A DNA stretch of 39,428 nucleotides. Source: a virus. Shown piece by piece: positions 15,826 to 22,029 of this stretch (position 1 is the stretch's first letter; each line of letters starts with the position of its first letter). The translations under genes were made by a program, and so were the position numbers. The DNA is taken from positions 1 to 39,428 of the IMG/VR virus record IMGVR_UViG_3300047557_001008; one strand, 5' to 3'. The notes beneath the pieces were generated by a model, which ran no database searches, was not told where the DNA came from, and was given only the letters and a program-made list of their open reading frames with translations.

Positions 15826-17604
15826 TTATCGTCGACGAATAGTTCTTACGCTTGCGTTTATTTCGCCGCCTGATGTCAAACTTGAAAGAAGGCTTTGAAT
15901 TGATGGTGGAGCTGTTAGCGCTGCACCTGGTTCATTTTGTCCAGGAAGAGCGCCTTCTGCTGGCGCAGCGGGAGCAGGGGACGGTTGCTCAACCATAGGT
16001 GCACCAACAGAAGGAACCTGTTGTTGTGGCGCTGGGAAGATTTCTTCAATTGCATCTTCAATCGCCTGTCCCTTTTGGCGTGCTTTAATTACTTGAGCAA
16101 TCTTAGATACGATTTGACTTGGGTCTCCACCGCCAGCGGCAAGCTGAGGAATAGCTTGTGTGTAAGCTTGGAGCGAAGCAAGAAGAGCAGTACGCATCTC
16201 TTCAATCTCAATCTTTTCAACTTCTTGGCTAACATTGACGGTAAACGGTAGTTCACGCATAGCCATATCTTTAGAGATGAGTTTACCACCTAAAGCTTGG
16301 AGCATAAAGATAAGACCTTGGGCAGGGTTTAATCCTGCAAGCATTCCATAGCGTACATCTGCAGAGTAGTCACCCTTGATGTCTTTCTTAGGTGAGTATG
16401 TAATTTCATACGGAGCACCTGCATCTACACCACGGATTGTCTTCTCGTCTGGGAAAATCTTTTCATCAATTTCAAAGCAAATCTGAATTACATCACGGAG
16501 GGCGCTAGCAAAGATAGCCTGTGCAGATTTGACCTGGGTGTCGAACGCGCCCATGAGAGCCTGAACGCCCTGACCCGTGACAATAGATGCGTTGACATTT
16601 CCTGTGCGTCCCTCAGGATAACGAGCGCCAACGCGTAATTCCTGATTAAGAAGAGTTTGTTCTGTGAATGCACCTTGTGGTAGAGTAAGTTCTACACGGC
16701 GTACACCAGCTGGGTTTGAGGTACGGATAACTGCATCGCCACCAAGCTGTAGCTCCTGTACATCTTGTGGAAGTACGATTGGAGATTGTACAGACTTCTC
16801 TGCAGCTTCCATAGCAAGGAGTGCAAAGCGGTTGCGTAGCAACTGAATACCTAGAATGTCATCAAACTGTCCACGAAGTTCTCCATCAACAGATGGCTTG
16901 CGTGCTACAACAATCATCATCTTACCGAGTGGATTCTTTACAGATGACAAGACAAGATTATTTTTATCTGGTAAGTAGATTACCGATTGGTCTTTGTCAT
17001 AGTAGCGAACCATCTCAATGAGAGAGTTTAGTTCTTGCTTGTATCCAAGTCCACCGAGGAGCGAGCGCTCATACTCAGGGAATTGTGAAACGAGTTCGCC
17101 TAGCGTTAATTGATAACGCTTCGCAAATGCGATGCAACGACCATAACGGTCGAACTCTGGGTAAGCACCCACTGGGTTTTCTAGGCGAATACGAGGTAGT
17201 TTAGCTTCTGCGTCTAGCTCAATAACAAATGGCAAGAAGCCGTAGGTTAGGTACCAGTCCGCTCCCGAGTACATCTGAACGGATAAGTCAGAATGAGCAA
17301 AGTAATTGCTAGCAATGCGAGTACGCTTGTCAGCAAAAGCACGAGCACGGTCGCTCGTTTGGTTTGCTGCCGAGCAGTTGACGGCAGGCAGAGGCGCCAT
17401 AACTTCAGATAAGTCTCTAGCAACAATGTCAATAAAATTCGCAACGACATTTGCATCTACTCCATCTGGAAAGAAGTCAGGATATACGCTGGCAATCTGA
17501 CCTTTACGGACAGCAAGGACATCTAGATTACGGGCGTCCCTATCCGCGTTACGAAAGCGTAGCGAGTCAACTCGCGCTGCAATCTGTTCAATTGAAAGTG
17601 CCAT
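15826..17604 (-). CDS. Portal protein
   Basis: A 592-aa protein with portal-like content: N-terminal helical region, DIVARDLSEVMAPLPAV, the YLTYGFLPFVIELD segment, RIRLENPVGAYPEFDRYGR, and a long C-terminal helical region followed by a Gln/Pro/Ala-rich disordered tail (about 515-575). It lies between the terminase block and head genes, the usual portal location, and has the expected length. The dodecameric portal forms the DNA entry and exit vertex and docks the terminase. Confidence 0.85.
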   Translation of the reverse strand: MALSIEQIAARVDSLRFRNADRDARNLDVLAVRKGQIASVYPDFFPDGVDANVVANFIDIVARDLSEVMAPLPAVNCSAANQTSDRARAFADKRTRIASNYFAHSDLSVQMYSGADWYLTYGFLPFVIELDAEAKLPRIRLENPVGAYPEFDRYGRCIAFAKRYQLTLGELVSQFPEYERSLLGGLGYKQELNSLIEMVRYYDKDQSVIYLPDKNNLVLSSVKNPLGKMMIVVARKPSVDGELRGQFDDILGIQLLRNRFALLAMEAAEKSVQSPIVLPQDVQELQLGGDAVIRTSNPAGVRRVELTLPQGAFTEQTLLNQELRVGARYPEGRTGNVNASIVTGQGVQALMGAFDTQVKSAQAIFASALRDVIQICFEIDEKIFPDEKTIRGVDAGAPYEITYSPKKDIKGDYSADVRYGMLAGLNPAQGLIFMLQALGGKLISKDMAMRELPFTVNVSQEVEKIEIEEMRTALLASLQAYTQAIPQLAAGGGDPSQIVSKIAQVIKARQKGQAIEDAIEEIFPAPQQQVPSVGAPMVEQPSPAPAAPAEGALPGQNEPGAALTAPPSIQSLLSSLTSGGEINASVRTIRRR

Positions 17605-17623
17605 AATATCCTTTAGTTAAAAT

Positions 17624-17860
17624 TTATTTTCTTTTAGTATCTGGAAGAAATGTTCTTTTATTTTTCTTAGCCCAGTTAGTTAATTTTTTAGACATTGGAT
17701 TGTTATTGAATCCTTGGTCTATTGGAGGATTTCCAGAGTTGCGTGAGTATACCGGGTTTACGTTCGAATCATCTGGAAAGTTTGGATTAGCAGCGCCGCG
17801 ACCAGGTGCTTTACCTGAAATAATATCTCTTAAAATTTTACCAGCTTTGTTGTTTGGCAC
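17624..17860 (-). CDS. Hypothetical small basic protein, 78 aa
   Basis: A GTG start with TTAGGAATTAAA upstream. The protein is Asn, Pro, Lys and Gly-rich (MPNNKAGKILRDIISGKAPG, RNSGNPPIDQGFNNNPMSKK) and appears largely disordered apart from an N-terminal helix. It lies 19 nt before the portal start. No family is recognised. Disordered basic proteins beside the portal may take part in DNA packaging, but there is no direct evidence. Confidence 0.55.
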   Translation of the reverse strand: MPNNKAGKILRDIISGKAPGRGAANPNFPDDSNVNPVYSRNSGNPPIDQGFNNNPMSKKLTNWAKKNKRTFLPDTKRK

Positions 17861-17874
17861 TTTAATTCCTAATC

Positions 17875-18285
17875 TTAGTATGTGTTGTAAGTAGGGTTAA
17901 CGCTCTTGCCACCCTTACCAGTAATTCCACCAGATGAGCGACCTGTCATTCCTCTTTTAATTCTGGCTTGTTCAGCCTTTGCTTCTCCACGTTTTTCAGC
18001 AGATTTCGCTCGAGCTTCAGAGCGTGATAATTCTGCAGCACGAGAATTTGACATAAGTAGGGCAGCGGTTGATTCTTCTTTAGTAGGATATGAAAATCCT
18101 CTGGTAATTCTTCCTAGGCCCTTTGCTTTTCCTCTACTAAGATTCATAGCTGTTTCTTGTAGTTCCCATTCAGCTTCTGAACCACCGTACATTCCCGCAG
18201 ATGACGGTTTTTGTCCAGAGTATAATCTTGCTTTTTCTGCTTTGCGAGATACTTCACTAGCGCTTTGGCGCTTTACTTTTGCCAT
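17875..18285 (-). CDS. Hypothetical Ser/Arg/Lys-rich protein, 136 aa
   Basis: Very basic and helical in the middle (SEVSRKAEKARLYSGQKPSS, RAAELSRSEARAKSAEKRGE) with a Gly-rich C-terminal tail ending NPTYNTY. It lies 9 nt after the terminase. No small terminase is annotated elsewhere, but this protein lacks a recognisable helix-turn-helix, so I do not call it TerS. A virion DNA-binding or packaging accessory role is possible. Confidence 0.55.
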   Translation of the reverse strand: MAKVKRQSASEVSRKAEKARLYSGQKPSSAGMYGGSEAEWELQETAMNLSRGKAKGLGRITRGFSYPTKEESTAALLMSNSRAAELSRSEARAKSAEKRGEAKAEQARIKRGMTGRSSGGITGKGGKSVNPTYNTY

Positions 18286-18294
18286 AGCTGGCTC

Positions 18295-20163
18295 CTATCC
18301 GTATGTCTGTTGCCATTGTTCTGCAATGGCTTCATCTAAGTTAATTGAGAATCGTCTCTCTGTCTGTGCTCTAGTAGCCCAACGGTTTTGCATCCATCTG
18401 GCTGACTGTGAGTTCTGTTGCATCAACTCGCGTACACGAATCACTGCAAACCATAGAGCCATCACACAGTCGCTAGGGTTTCTAGTCTCAGGCTTCCAGG
18501 TAATCAACTGCTGTACCAGAGCCTTAAGTCCTTCGCTACCTTCATTGCTTGGTAGTTCTATTGAGTTGTTATCTTGGAATCTTCCATCTCTAAGGCTACC
18601 AAAAAGACTTGCCATAGAAGCCACACCAAAGCTAGTATCCCACTTATTCTTACCAGTGAAGTGAGAGTTGAGTTGGCACCCATACATCGAGAGCCAGTTA
18701 CGCAAGTCGTCATCGAGTGCGTATGCTTTCTGGTGTGCATTGATTTCAATTCTTAACTCTTGTGGTTTGTATCGCTGTACCCAATCTTCAATCAGGGCAC
18801 GAATCTTCATAGGTGTAGGCTCAGTCATGTTTACACAGTCGAGAATGTAAATCATACTGTCTTGTCGGTTATAGGTCAAGACCACCGCTGCCGTGTTACC
18901 CGTCATCGCAGGGTCAAGACCAATAACCGTATAAGCAGATTCTAAATGCTTGGGGTGGCCCGGAGTACCTGGTTTAAGCGGTCCGCGCTTTCGCATACCG
19001 TTGACACATCCTGCAACTGCTGCTGGCGAAAAGATAGCGTCTTCGACGACGTCTTCTTGTTGGTAAACCATTGCCCAGACAGAAGGCGCCACTTCGCTTC
19101 GTCTAGTGAAGAGAGAAGGGCCGTCCCACTTGGGGTAGAGTCCTTGTTCATTTGCTTCATCTTTCTCGCCTTCGGGCCTATCCGTCCATGGCCAAAGGGT
19201 TTTCCAATTCTTAGGTTTCTCATCAAACTCAAGTACGGCAGGTTGTGCAAAGTATGTGAACGGGGATTTGCCACCAGTCCATTGCTGACCGTCTCGAATC
19301 ATCTTATACAAGTCTACGGGAGCAACACGGGTCCCTACGATAAGTAGTTTCCCGTGTCGTCCTAAGCGTGTGATGACTTCTTTCTGAAGCCATTCAATTT
19401 GCTTCTCCCACTCGTGGGCATTGGAGTTCATCACAACATCGTCCAGGATAATCAAGTCGGCACGAGCACCGTAAATCTGTGAGCCAAAGCCTAGGGCTTG
19501 CACCGTAGGGTCTTTCTCGCCAGAGTCTCGTCCGCTTCCTAGATAAATCATGTCGGCAGACCACGTCTGTGAATCTGCTTTGTATCCACCATTCGGGCCA
19601 AAGGCCGTCTGGAGCTTAATCCAGTTAGGGTGGGAAAGTCGTGTCTTGATGGCGCTTAAGAACTTGCGGGCCATACCCTGAGTCTTAGAGACTACGATGA
19701 TTCTTACATTCGGGTCTATGGCTAGTCGGTAAGTCACATAGTTAATCGTGATGACGGTAGACTTAGCGTGCTCGGGTGGAACATTAATCAGGACTCGGTT
19801 AGCTGCGCCGGGCTCGTAAGTCATAGCTGGGTGTAGCCAGCGAGGCTCGCGCCCCTCAATCAAGTCTACCCAATCCTTATGATGGTCAAAGAGCTTGGTA
19901 TCAAGGAACTGCTCAGAGAACTCCTCAAAGGTTATATCCTTCAGGTTCTTCAAGTCAGCCTTGACGCCCTTGCCTTCTAGGCGGGCGGCATCGGCTCGTT
20001 GTTTAAAGTCTTCATCCTTCATCGTCCATTGACGGAAGGTAACCTCATTGCGGTTGACAGAGCCCATAGCCTGGGTGATGGTACTACCCTGGGCCAGCAT
20101 CAGGAGTACCTTCTCCTTAGCCTCGTGCATAGGGATGTCGACCTTACCTGGCTTTCGTCCCAT
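18295..20163 (-). CDS. terL: Terminase large subunit with N-terminal HTH-like segment
   Basis: A 622-aa packaging motor. Residues about 10-65 look like a helix-turn-helix DNA-recognition segment (VLLMLAQGSTITQAMGSVNR, TFRQWTMKD) of the sort usually found in small terminases. The ATPase has a Walker-A-like NVPPEHAKST (127-136) and Walker B LIILDD (237-242). The RNase H-like nuclease begins with GLDPAMTG (415-422, D417 catalytic). The start follows GGAGGACTGACT, a strong ribosome site. It is the first gene of the late leftward unit. The HTH segment may replace a separate TerS. Confidence 0.92.
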   Translation of the reverse strand: MGRKPGKVDIPMHEAKEKVLLMLAQGSTITQAMGSVNRNEVTFRQWTMKDEDFKQRADAARLEGKGVKADLKNLKDITFEEFSEQFLDTKLFDHHKDWVDLIEGREPRWLHPAMTYEPGAANRVLINVPPEHAKSTVITINYVTYRLAIDPNVRIIVVSKTQGMARKFLSAIKTRLSHPNWIKLQTAFGPNGGYKADSQTWSADMIYLGSGRDSGEKDPTVQALGFGSQIYGARADLIILDDVVMNSNAHEWEKQIEWLQKEVITRLGRHGKLLIVGTRVAPVDLYKMIRDGQQWTGGKSPFTYFAQPAVLEFDEKPKNWKTLWPWTDRPEGEKDEANEQGLYPKWDGPSLFTRRSEVAPSVWAMVYQQEDVVEDAIFSPAAVAGCVNGMRKRGPLKPGTPGHPKHLESAYTVIGLDPAMTGNTAAVVLTYNRQDSMIYILDCVNMTEPTPMKIRALIEDWVQRYKPQELRIEINAHQKAYALDDDLRNWLSMYGCQLNSHFTGKNKWDTSFGVASMASLFGSLRDGRFQDNNSIELPSNEGSEGLKALVQQLITWKPETRNPSDCVMALWFAVIRVRELMQQNSQSARWMQNRWATRAQTERRFSINLDEAIAEQWQQTYG

Positions 20164-20263
20164 AGTCAGTCCTCCAGTTAAATCACACTAATAACGCCGC
20201 CCATGAAACGGGCAGTATACCCCCATATAAGTTATATATAATTATATATAATATAATATAAGC

Positions 20264-20290
20264 GAGCGAGCCGAAGAGCGAAGCTCGCTC
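20264..20290. other. GAGCGAGC/GCTCGCTC hairpin with alternative pairing
   Basis: GAGCGAGC (20264-20271) pairs with GCTCGCTC (20283-20290) around an 11-nt loop. A second fold, GAGCGA pairing with TCGCTC across AGC (20276-20290), excludes the first. The element is embedded in TATA-rich sequence. It could be a protein site in DNA or a switch in the late leader RNA. Confidence 0.45.
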
Positions 20291-20316
20291 TATATATGGA
20301 ATTATTATTACATATA

Positions 20317-20353
20317 TAGAAAACCTGTTCAAATCGGGAAACCGAACAGGTTT
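20317..20353 (-). terminator. Intrinsic terminator-like hairpin in the late leader
   Basis: AAACCTGTTC (20321-20330) pairs with GAACAGGTTT (20344-20353), 10 bp around a 13-nt loop. Reading leftward, the stem is followed by TTTTCTATAT, an intrinsic-terminator shape. No rightward gene ends here, so if active it would stop late transcripts before the terminase unless antiterminated. In the rightward direction the tail is less U-rich. Confidence 0.5.
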
Positions 20354-20494
20354 CCCTAATATATTTTTATTTTAGGGGTATAATGTCCGATTTGTATATA
20401 TATGAGGGGGGCTTATAACAGAAATTTTTAGGGGGACTATATGTATATTATATGTCGCTGATTTATCAAATGCCCCCTCAAAGTTCCGCACCGA

Positions 20495-20527
20495 CCTGAG
20501 AGTTTCCTGAGAGTTTCCTGAGAAGGG
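20495..20527 (+). repeat. Three tandem 11-bp units at the late transcription start
   Basis: CCTGAGAGTTT occurs twice exactly and CCTGAGAAGGG once, at 20495, 20506 and 20517, with an 11-bp period. The third unit overlaps the expected start site (about 20523) of the leftward consensus promoter. The core CTGAGA is the same as in the far end of the ten-unit array at 20642-20751, where it lies on the other strand. Confidence 0.85.
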
Positions 20528-20529
20528 GC

Positions 20530-20558
20530 ATTATACCATGACTTCTGTATCTTGTCAA
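20530..20558 (-). promoter_or_regulatory. Late leftward promoter, perfect sigma70 consensus
   Basis: On the minus strand TTGACA (20558-20553) and TATAAT (20535-20530) are separated by exactly 17 bp, so both hexamers and the spacing match consensus. The direction and position fit the start of the late operon that begins with terminase. Repeat arrays on both sides suggest that this strong promoter is repressed early. Confidence 0.85.
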
Positions 20559-20582
20559 GCAATAAAAATGTGATTTCTGTCA

Positions 20583-20598
20583 TAGAACAAGTGTTCTA
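20583..20598. promoter_or_regulatory. Palindrome with GAAC-N4-GTTC core (SOS-box-like)
   Basis: TAGAACA-AG-TGTTCTA has 7-bp arms. Its core GAAC-AAGT-GTTC fits the LexA box form GAAC-N4-GTTC known from Gram-positive bacteria and actinobacteria. It lies 25 bp upstream of the -35 of the late promoter. A host LexA site is inferred; a site for another dimeric regulator is equally possible. Confidence 0.45.
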
Positions 20599-20641
20599 AT
20601 GATTGAGTGGGAGACACTCCCCCCATGCCCCTAGCCCCCCT

Positions 20642-20751
20642 ATATTCTCAGGTAATTCTCAGACTTCTCTCAGTATTTTCTCAGGTTCTATTTACCTACT
20701 GTTCACCTAGAGTTCACCAACACTTTACCTTCCGTTCACCTTCCGTTCATC
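20642..20751 (-). repeat. Ten tandem 11-bp units (iteron-like array)
   Basis: Read on the minus strand, 110 bp divide into ten units of exactly 11 bp. The first six nucleotides of the units are GATGAA, GGTGAA, GGTAAA, GGTGAA, GGTGAA, GGTAAA, CCTGAG, ACTGAG, TCTGAG, CCTGAG, each followed by five variable bases. All keep T-R-A at positions 3-5. There are no gaps, and the units on each side do not match. The helical phasing implies a protein binding one DNA face cooperatively. Confidence 0.85.
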
Positions 20752-20822
20752 TTGGGGGTCTAGTATGCGTCTTGTCATTGAATATCGGATAGATACTCAC
20801 GACACGCCGATTAGATTAGATT

Positions 20823-20850
20823 TTGCGAAATCGTAAAGTCATGATATAAT
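20823..20850 (+). promoter_or_regulatory. Rightward promoter, TTGCGA-N16-TATAAT
   Basis: The -10 TATAAT at 20845-20850 is perfect and the -35 TTGCGA at 20823-20828 matches four of six. It would start transcription near 20857 and give a roughly 180-nt structured leader before the GTG at 21041. It is the most likely first promoter of the rightward unit. Confidence 0.55.
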
Positions 20851-20869
20851 CGGATAGTAAAACTAAATA

Positions 20870-20976
20870 GGGGAAAGTTAGGCTAGTGATTCGCTAAACG
20901 CGATTCGCCTATTAGTAGCAACGGGTCGCCCGTGATAGGTACGCCATAAGTGACACGACACGCCGATACTTTCCCC
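20870..20976 (+). ncRNA. Structured leader element upstream of the rightward genes
   Basis: GGGGAAAGT (20870-20878) pairs with ACTTTCCCC (20968-20976), a 9-bp closing stem. Inside are TAGGC/GCCTA (20879-20883 with 20907-20911), holding TCGC-TAAAC-GCGA, and ACGGG-TCG-CCCGT (20921-20933). The branched arrangement resembles a cis-acting RNA or small ncRNA. It is not a tRNA: T-loop and D-arm signatures are absent. No known riboswitch class is recognised. Confidence 0.4.
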
Positions 20977-20979
20977 GAT

Positions 20980-21008
20980 TTTGGAATTACGATAGAATAT
21001 GATAGAAT
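20980..21008 (+). promoter_or_regulatory. Possible rightward promoter with TAGAAT -10
   Basis: TAGAAT at 21003-21008 (and another at 20993-20998) lies 16 bp after TTGGAA at 20981-20986, or 17 bp after TTTGGA at 20980. The -10 form TAGAAT is the same as in two stronger promoters downstream. The start would be near 21015, 26 nt before the first gene. Confidence 0.4.
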
Positions 21009-21040
21009 AGGGCACAACAAGGAAAGGAAAGGAGAGAGAA

Positions 21041-21370
21041 GTGACACGACCCTACGCGGGGTCGGGTGTAGGTGTAAGACAACTGCGTACTGTACGGGCT
21101 AGTCGCCCGTGGGGTAAGCGCAACTATAACCTAACGGGCGCACAATGCTCACCCGTTACAGTTACGGACAAGCACGGGCATACCCGTACTGTTGCGCCCC
21201 TAGTACATGGACAAGTCGTACGCCTAGCAAAACGCACTAACCGCGCCATCATGGCAGGAGAGCGCGTACTAACGCCCGACTTGACAGAAGCACAAGAGAG
21301 TGCTATACTAGCACAACTACACGCTAACGCGACACCACGCGCCAAAGCGTTCAACATACACGACAAGTAA
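21041..21370 (+). CDS. Hypothetical early protein, 109 aa
   Basis: A GTG start is preceded by AAGGAAAGGAGAGAGAA. The protein is basic and Thr/Arg-rich (VRQLRTVRASRPWGKRNYNL), with a middle that reads VTVTDKHGHTRTVAPLVHGQ and a C-terminal helix (EAQESAILAQLHANATPRAK). No cysteine cluster and no family recognised. As the first gene of the rightward unit it is a candidate immediate-early protein, perhaps the factor that binds the 11-bp arrays, but it shows no clear DNA-binding fold. Confidence 0.6.
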   Translation: MTRPYAGSGVGVRQLRTVRASRPWGKRNYNLTGAQCSPVTVTDKHGHTRTVAPLVHGQVVRLAKRTNRAIMAGERVLTPDLTEAQESAILAQLHANATPRAKAFNIHDK

Positions 21371-21382
21371 TAGGGGGTAGCC

Positions 21383-21547
21383 ATGACACCACGCATGGCA
21401 GAAATCCTAGCCCACTATGAGCGCCTAAACCGCGCCCTAGATAGGCAGGAGAAGCGAGAGATTTTCGGGCAGAAGGTACGCCTAGCACGGGCAGACTTGA
21501 AGCCAGCAAGTAAGCACACGCGACTTGTGGGCTTACAGGGTAATTAG
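21383..21547 (+). CDS. Small early protein, 54 aa
   Basis: The ATG at 21383 lies five bases after TAGGGGG, the ribosome-site form used repeatedly in this unit. The product, MTPRMAEILAHYERLNRALD then RQEKREIFGQKVRLARADLK and a short tail, is a charged helical peptide. It is too short for confident family assignment. Coding use and spacing match the neighbours. Confidence 0.5.
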   Translation: MTPRMAEILAHYERLNRALDRQEKREIFGQKVRLARADLKPASKHTRLVGLQGN

Positions 21548-21554
21548 TAGGGTA

Positions 21555-21598
21555 GTCGCGCACCGATAGACGGCAAGGGTTCATGACCCTAGCGCGAC
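21555..21598 (+). other. Two-helix stem-loop between small early genes
   Basis: GTCGCGC (21555-21561) pairs with GCGCGAC (21592-21598), and AGGGT-TCATG-ACCCT (21576-21590) forms an inner hairpin stacked next to the 3' arm. The shape recalls an acceptor/T-arm minihelix, but the invariant T-loop A58 and a CCA end are missing. It may end or stabilise the first short transcript. A second small inverted repeat, GCGGA-AAGTA-TCCGC, follows at 21601-21615. Confidence 0.4.
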
Positions 21599-21619
21599 AC
21601 GCGGAAAGTATCCGCATAC

Positions 21620-21648
21620 TTGACACGCCTTAGGGGGTGTGCTAGAAT
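21620..21648 (+). promoter_or_regulatory. Rightward promoter TTGACA-N17-TAGAAT
   Basis: The -35 at 21620-21625 is consensus, the spacer is 17 bp, and the -10 TAGAAT at 21643-21648 differs at one base. The start should fall near 21655, only a few bases before the ATG at 21658, so the mRNA of the 46-49-aa membrane protein may be leaderless or nearly so, as is common in actinobacteria. Confidence 0.75.
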
Positions 21649-21798
21649 ATGGACAACATGCTAGAACTTAGCGTGAGTTCTTGGGGGATAACTCTCTCAA
21701 CCGACCCACTATATTTCAACCTATCATGGGGCTTGACAATAGTGCTAATCGGTGCTATAATTGCCCGTAAGATAGTAAAGGTTAGGAGAAGCAAGTGA
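21649..21798 (+). CDS. Tiny single-span membrane protein, 49 aa
   Basis: ATG at 21649 (or 21658, better placed with respect to the promoter) to TGA at 21798. The product has a polar N-terminus, one transmembrane segment (YFNLSWGLTIVLIGAIIA) and a basic C-terminal anchor (RKIVKVRRSK). The stop overlaps the next start as GTGA. A consensus promoter lies just upstream and another lies inside the gene. Function unknown; a small early membrane protein such as an exclusion or host-takeover factor is conceivable. Confidence 0.55.
   Translation: MDNMLELSVSSWGITLSTDPLYFNLSWGLTIVLIGAIIARKIVKVRRSK
21733..21761 (+). promoter_or_regulatory. Rightward promoter, perfect TTGACA-N17-TATAAT
   Basis: Both hexamers (21733-21738 and 21756-21761) and the 17-bp spacing are exact consensus. 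The promoter lies inside the tiny membrane-protein gene and would start near 21768, 27 nt before the GTG at 21795. Confidence 0.8.
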
Positions 21799-21995
21799 GT
21801 GACAGCGACTACATGCTAGTGCTAACGCCATCAGAATTAGACACGCTACGCACAAGCCTACGCAACGAGAGCGCAAGGCTAAAGGCGCAAGGCTTCACAG
21901 GGCTTCAAGCCTATGTGGATAACCTACGCGATAAGATTTCCAACATGATGATTGACCAAAGTTATGCTAGGCTTGACAACAAGTCAAGCGTATGA
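21795..21995 (+). CDS. Hypothetical early protein, 66 aa
   Basis: A GTG start overlapping the previous stop, with AGGAGAAGCAA upstream. The protein is helical (TPSELDTLRTSLRNESARLK, GLQAYVDNLRDKISNMMIDQ) and resembles a small coiled-coil or helical-hairpin protein. The end of the gene contains the -35 and spacer of the next promoter. No family recognised. Confidence 0.6.
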   Translation: MSDSDYMLVLTPSELDTLRTSLRNESARLKAQGFTGLQAYVDNLRDKISNMMIDQSYARLDNKSSV

Positions 21996-22001
21996 TAGAA
22001 T
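21973..22001 (+). promoter_or_regulatory. Rightward promoter TTGACA-N17-TAGAAT before the amidoligase gene
   Basis: TTGACA at 21973-21978, a 17-bp spacer and TAGAAT at 21996-22001 overlap the last codons of the 66-aa gene. Transcription would start near 22008, about 20 nt before the amidoligase start, making this the dedicated promoter of the amidoligase/amidotransferase pair. Confidence 0.75.
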
Positions 22002-22029
22002 ACGGCAACAAGTAAATCACTAGGGGGTG

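Larger units (their letters stand above)
20164..20494 (-). promoter_or_regulatory. Long AT-rich 5' leader of the late transcript
   Basis: From the inferred start near 20523 to the terminase ATG at 20163 the leftward transcript has an untranslated leader of about 360 nt. It holds an AT-rich block (20225-20262), two strong hairpins (20264-20290 and 20321-20353) and G/C runs, and I see no gene in it. Such a leader fits regulation after initiation, for example attenuation or antitermination. Confidence 0.5.

Noticed and set aside
18574-19347. Several Cys-rich rightward frames opposite the terminase
   Set aside because: All lie fully within the terminase gene, change frame repeatedly and have no ribosome sites.
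20495-20751. 11-bp repeats as a CRISPR array
   Set aside because: Units are far too short, there are no spacers of 26-40 bp, and no cas1, cas2 or effector genes exist; the Cas4-like protein belongs to the phage replication nuclease group.
20870-20976. tRNA gene in the early leader
   Set aside because: The 7-9-bp closing stem resembles an acceptor, but the element is 107 nt, lacks TTCRA T-loop and D-arm, and has no CCA end.
21555-21598. Degenerate tRNA or tRNA-like minihelix
   Set aside because: Acceptor-like and T-arm-like helices are present, but only 13 nt are left for D and anticodon arms and the invariant T-loop adenine is replaced.
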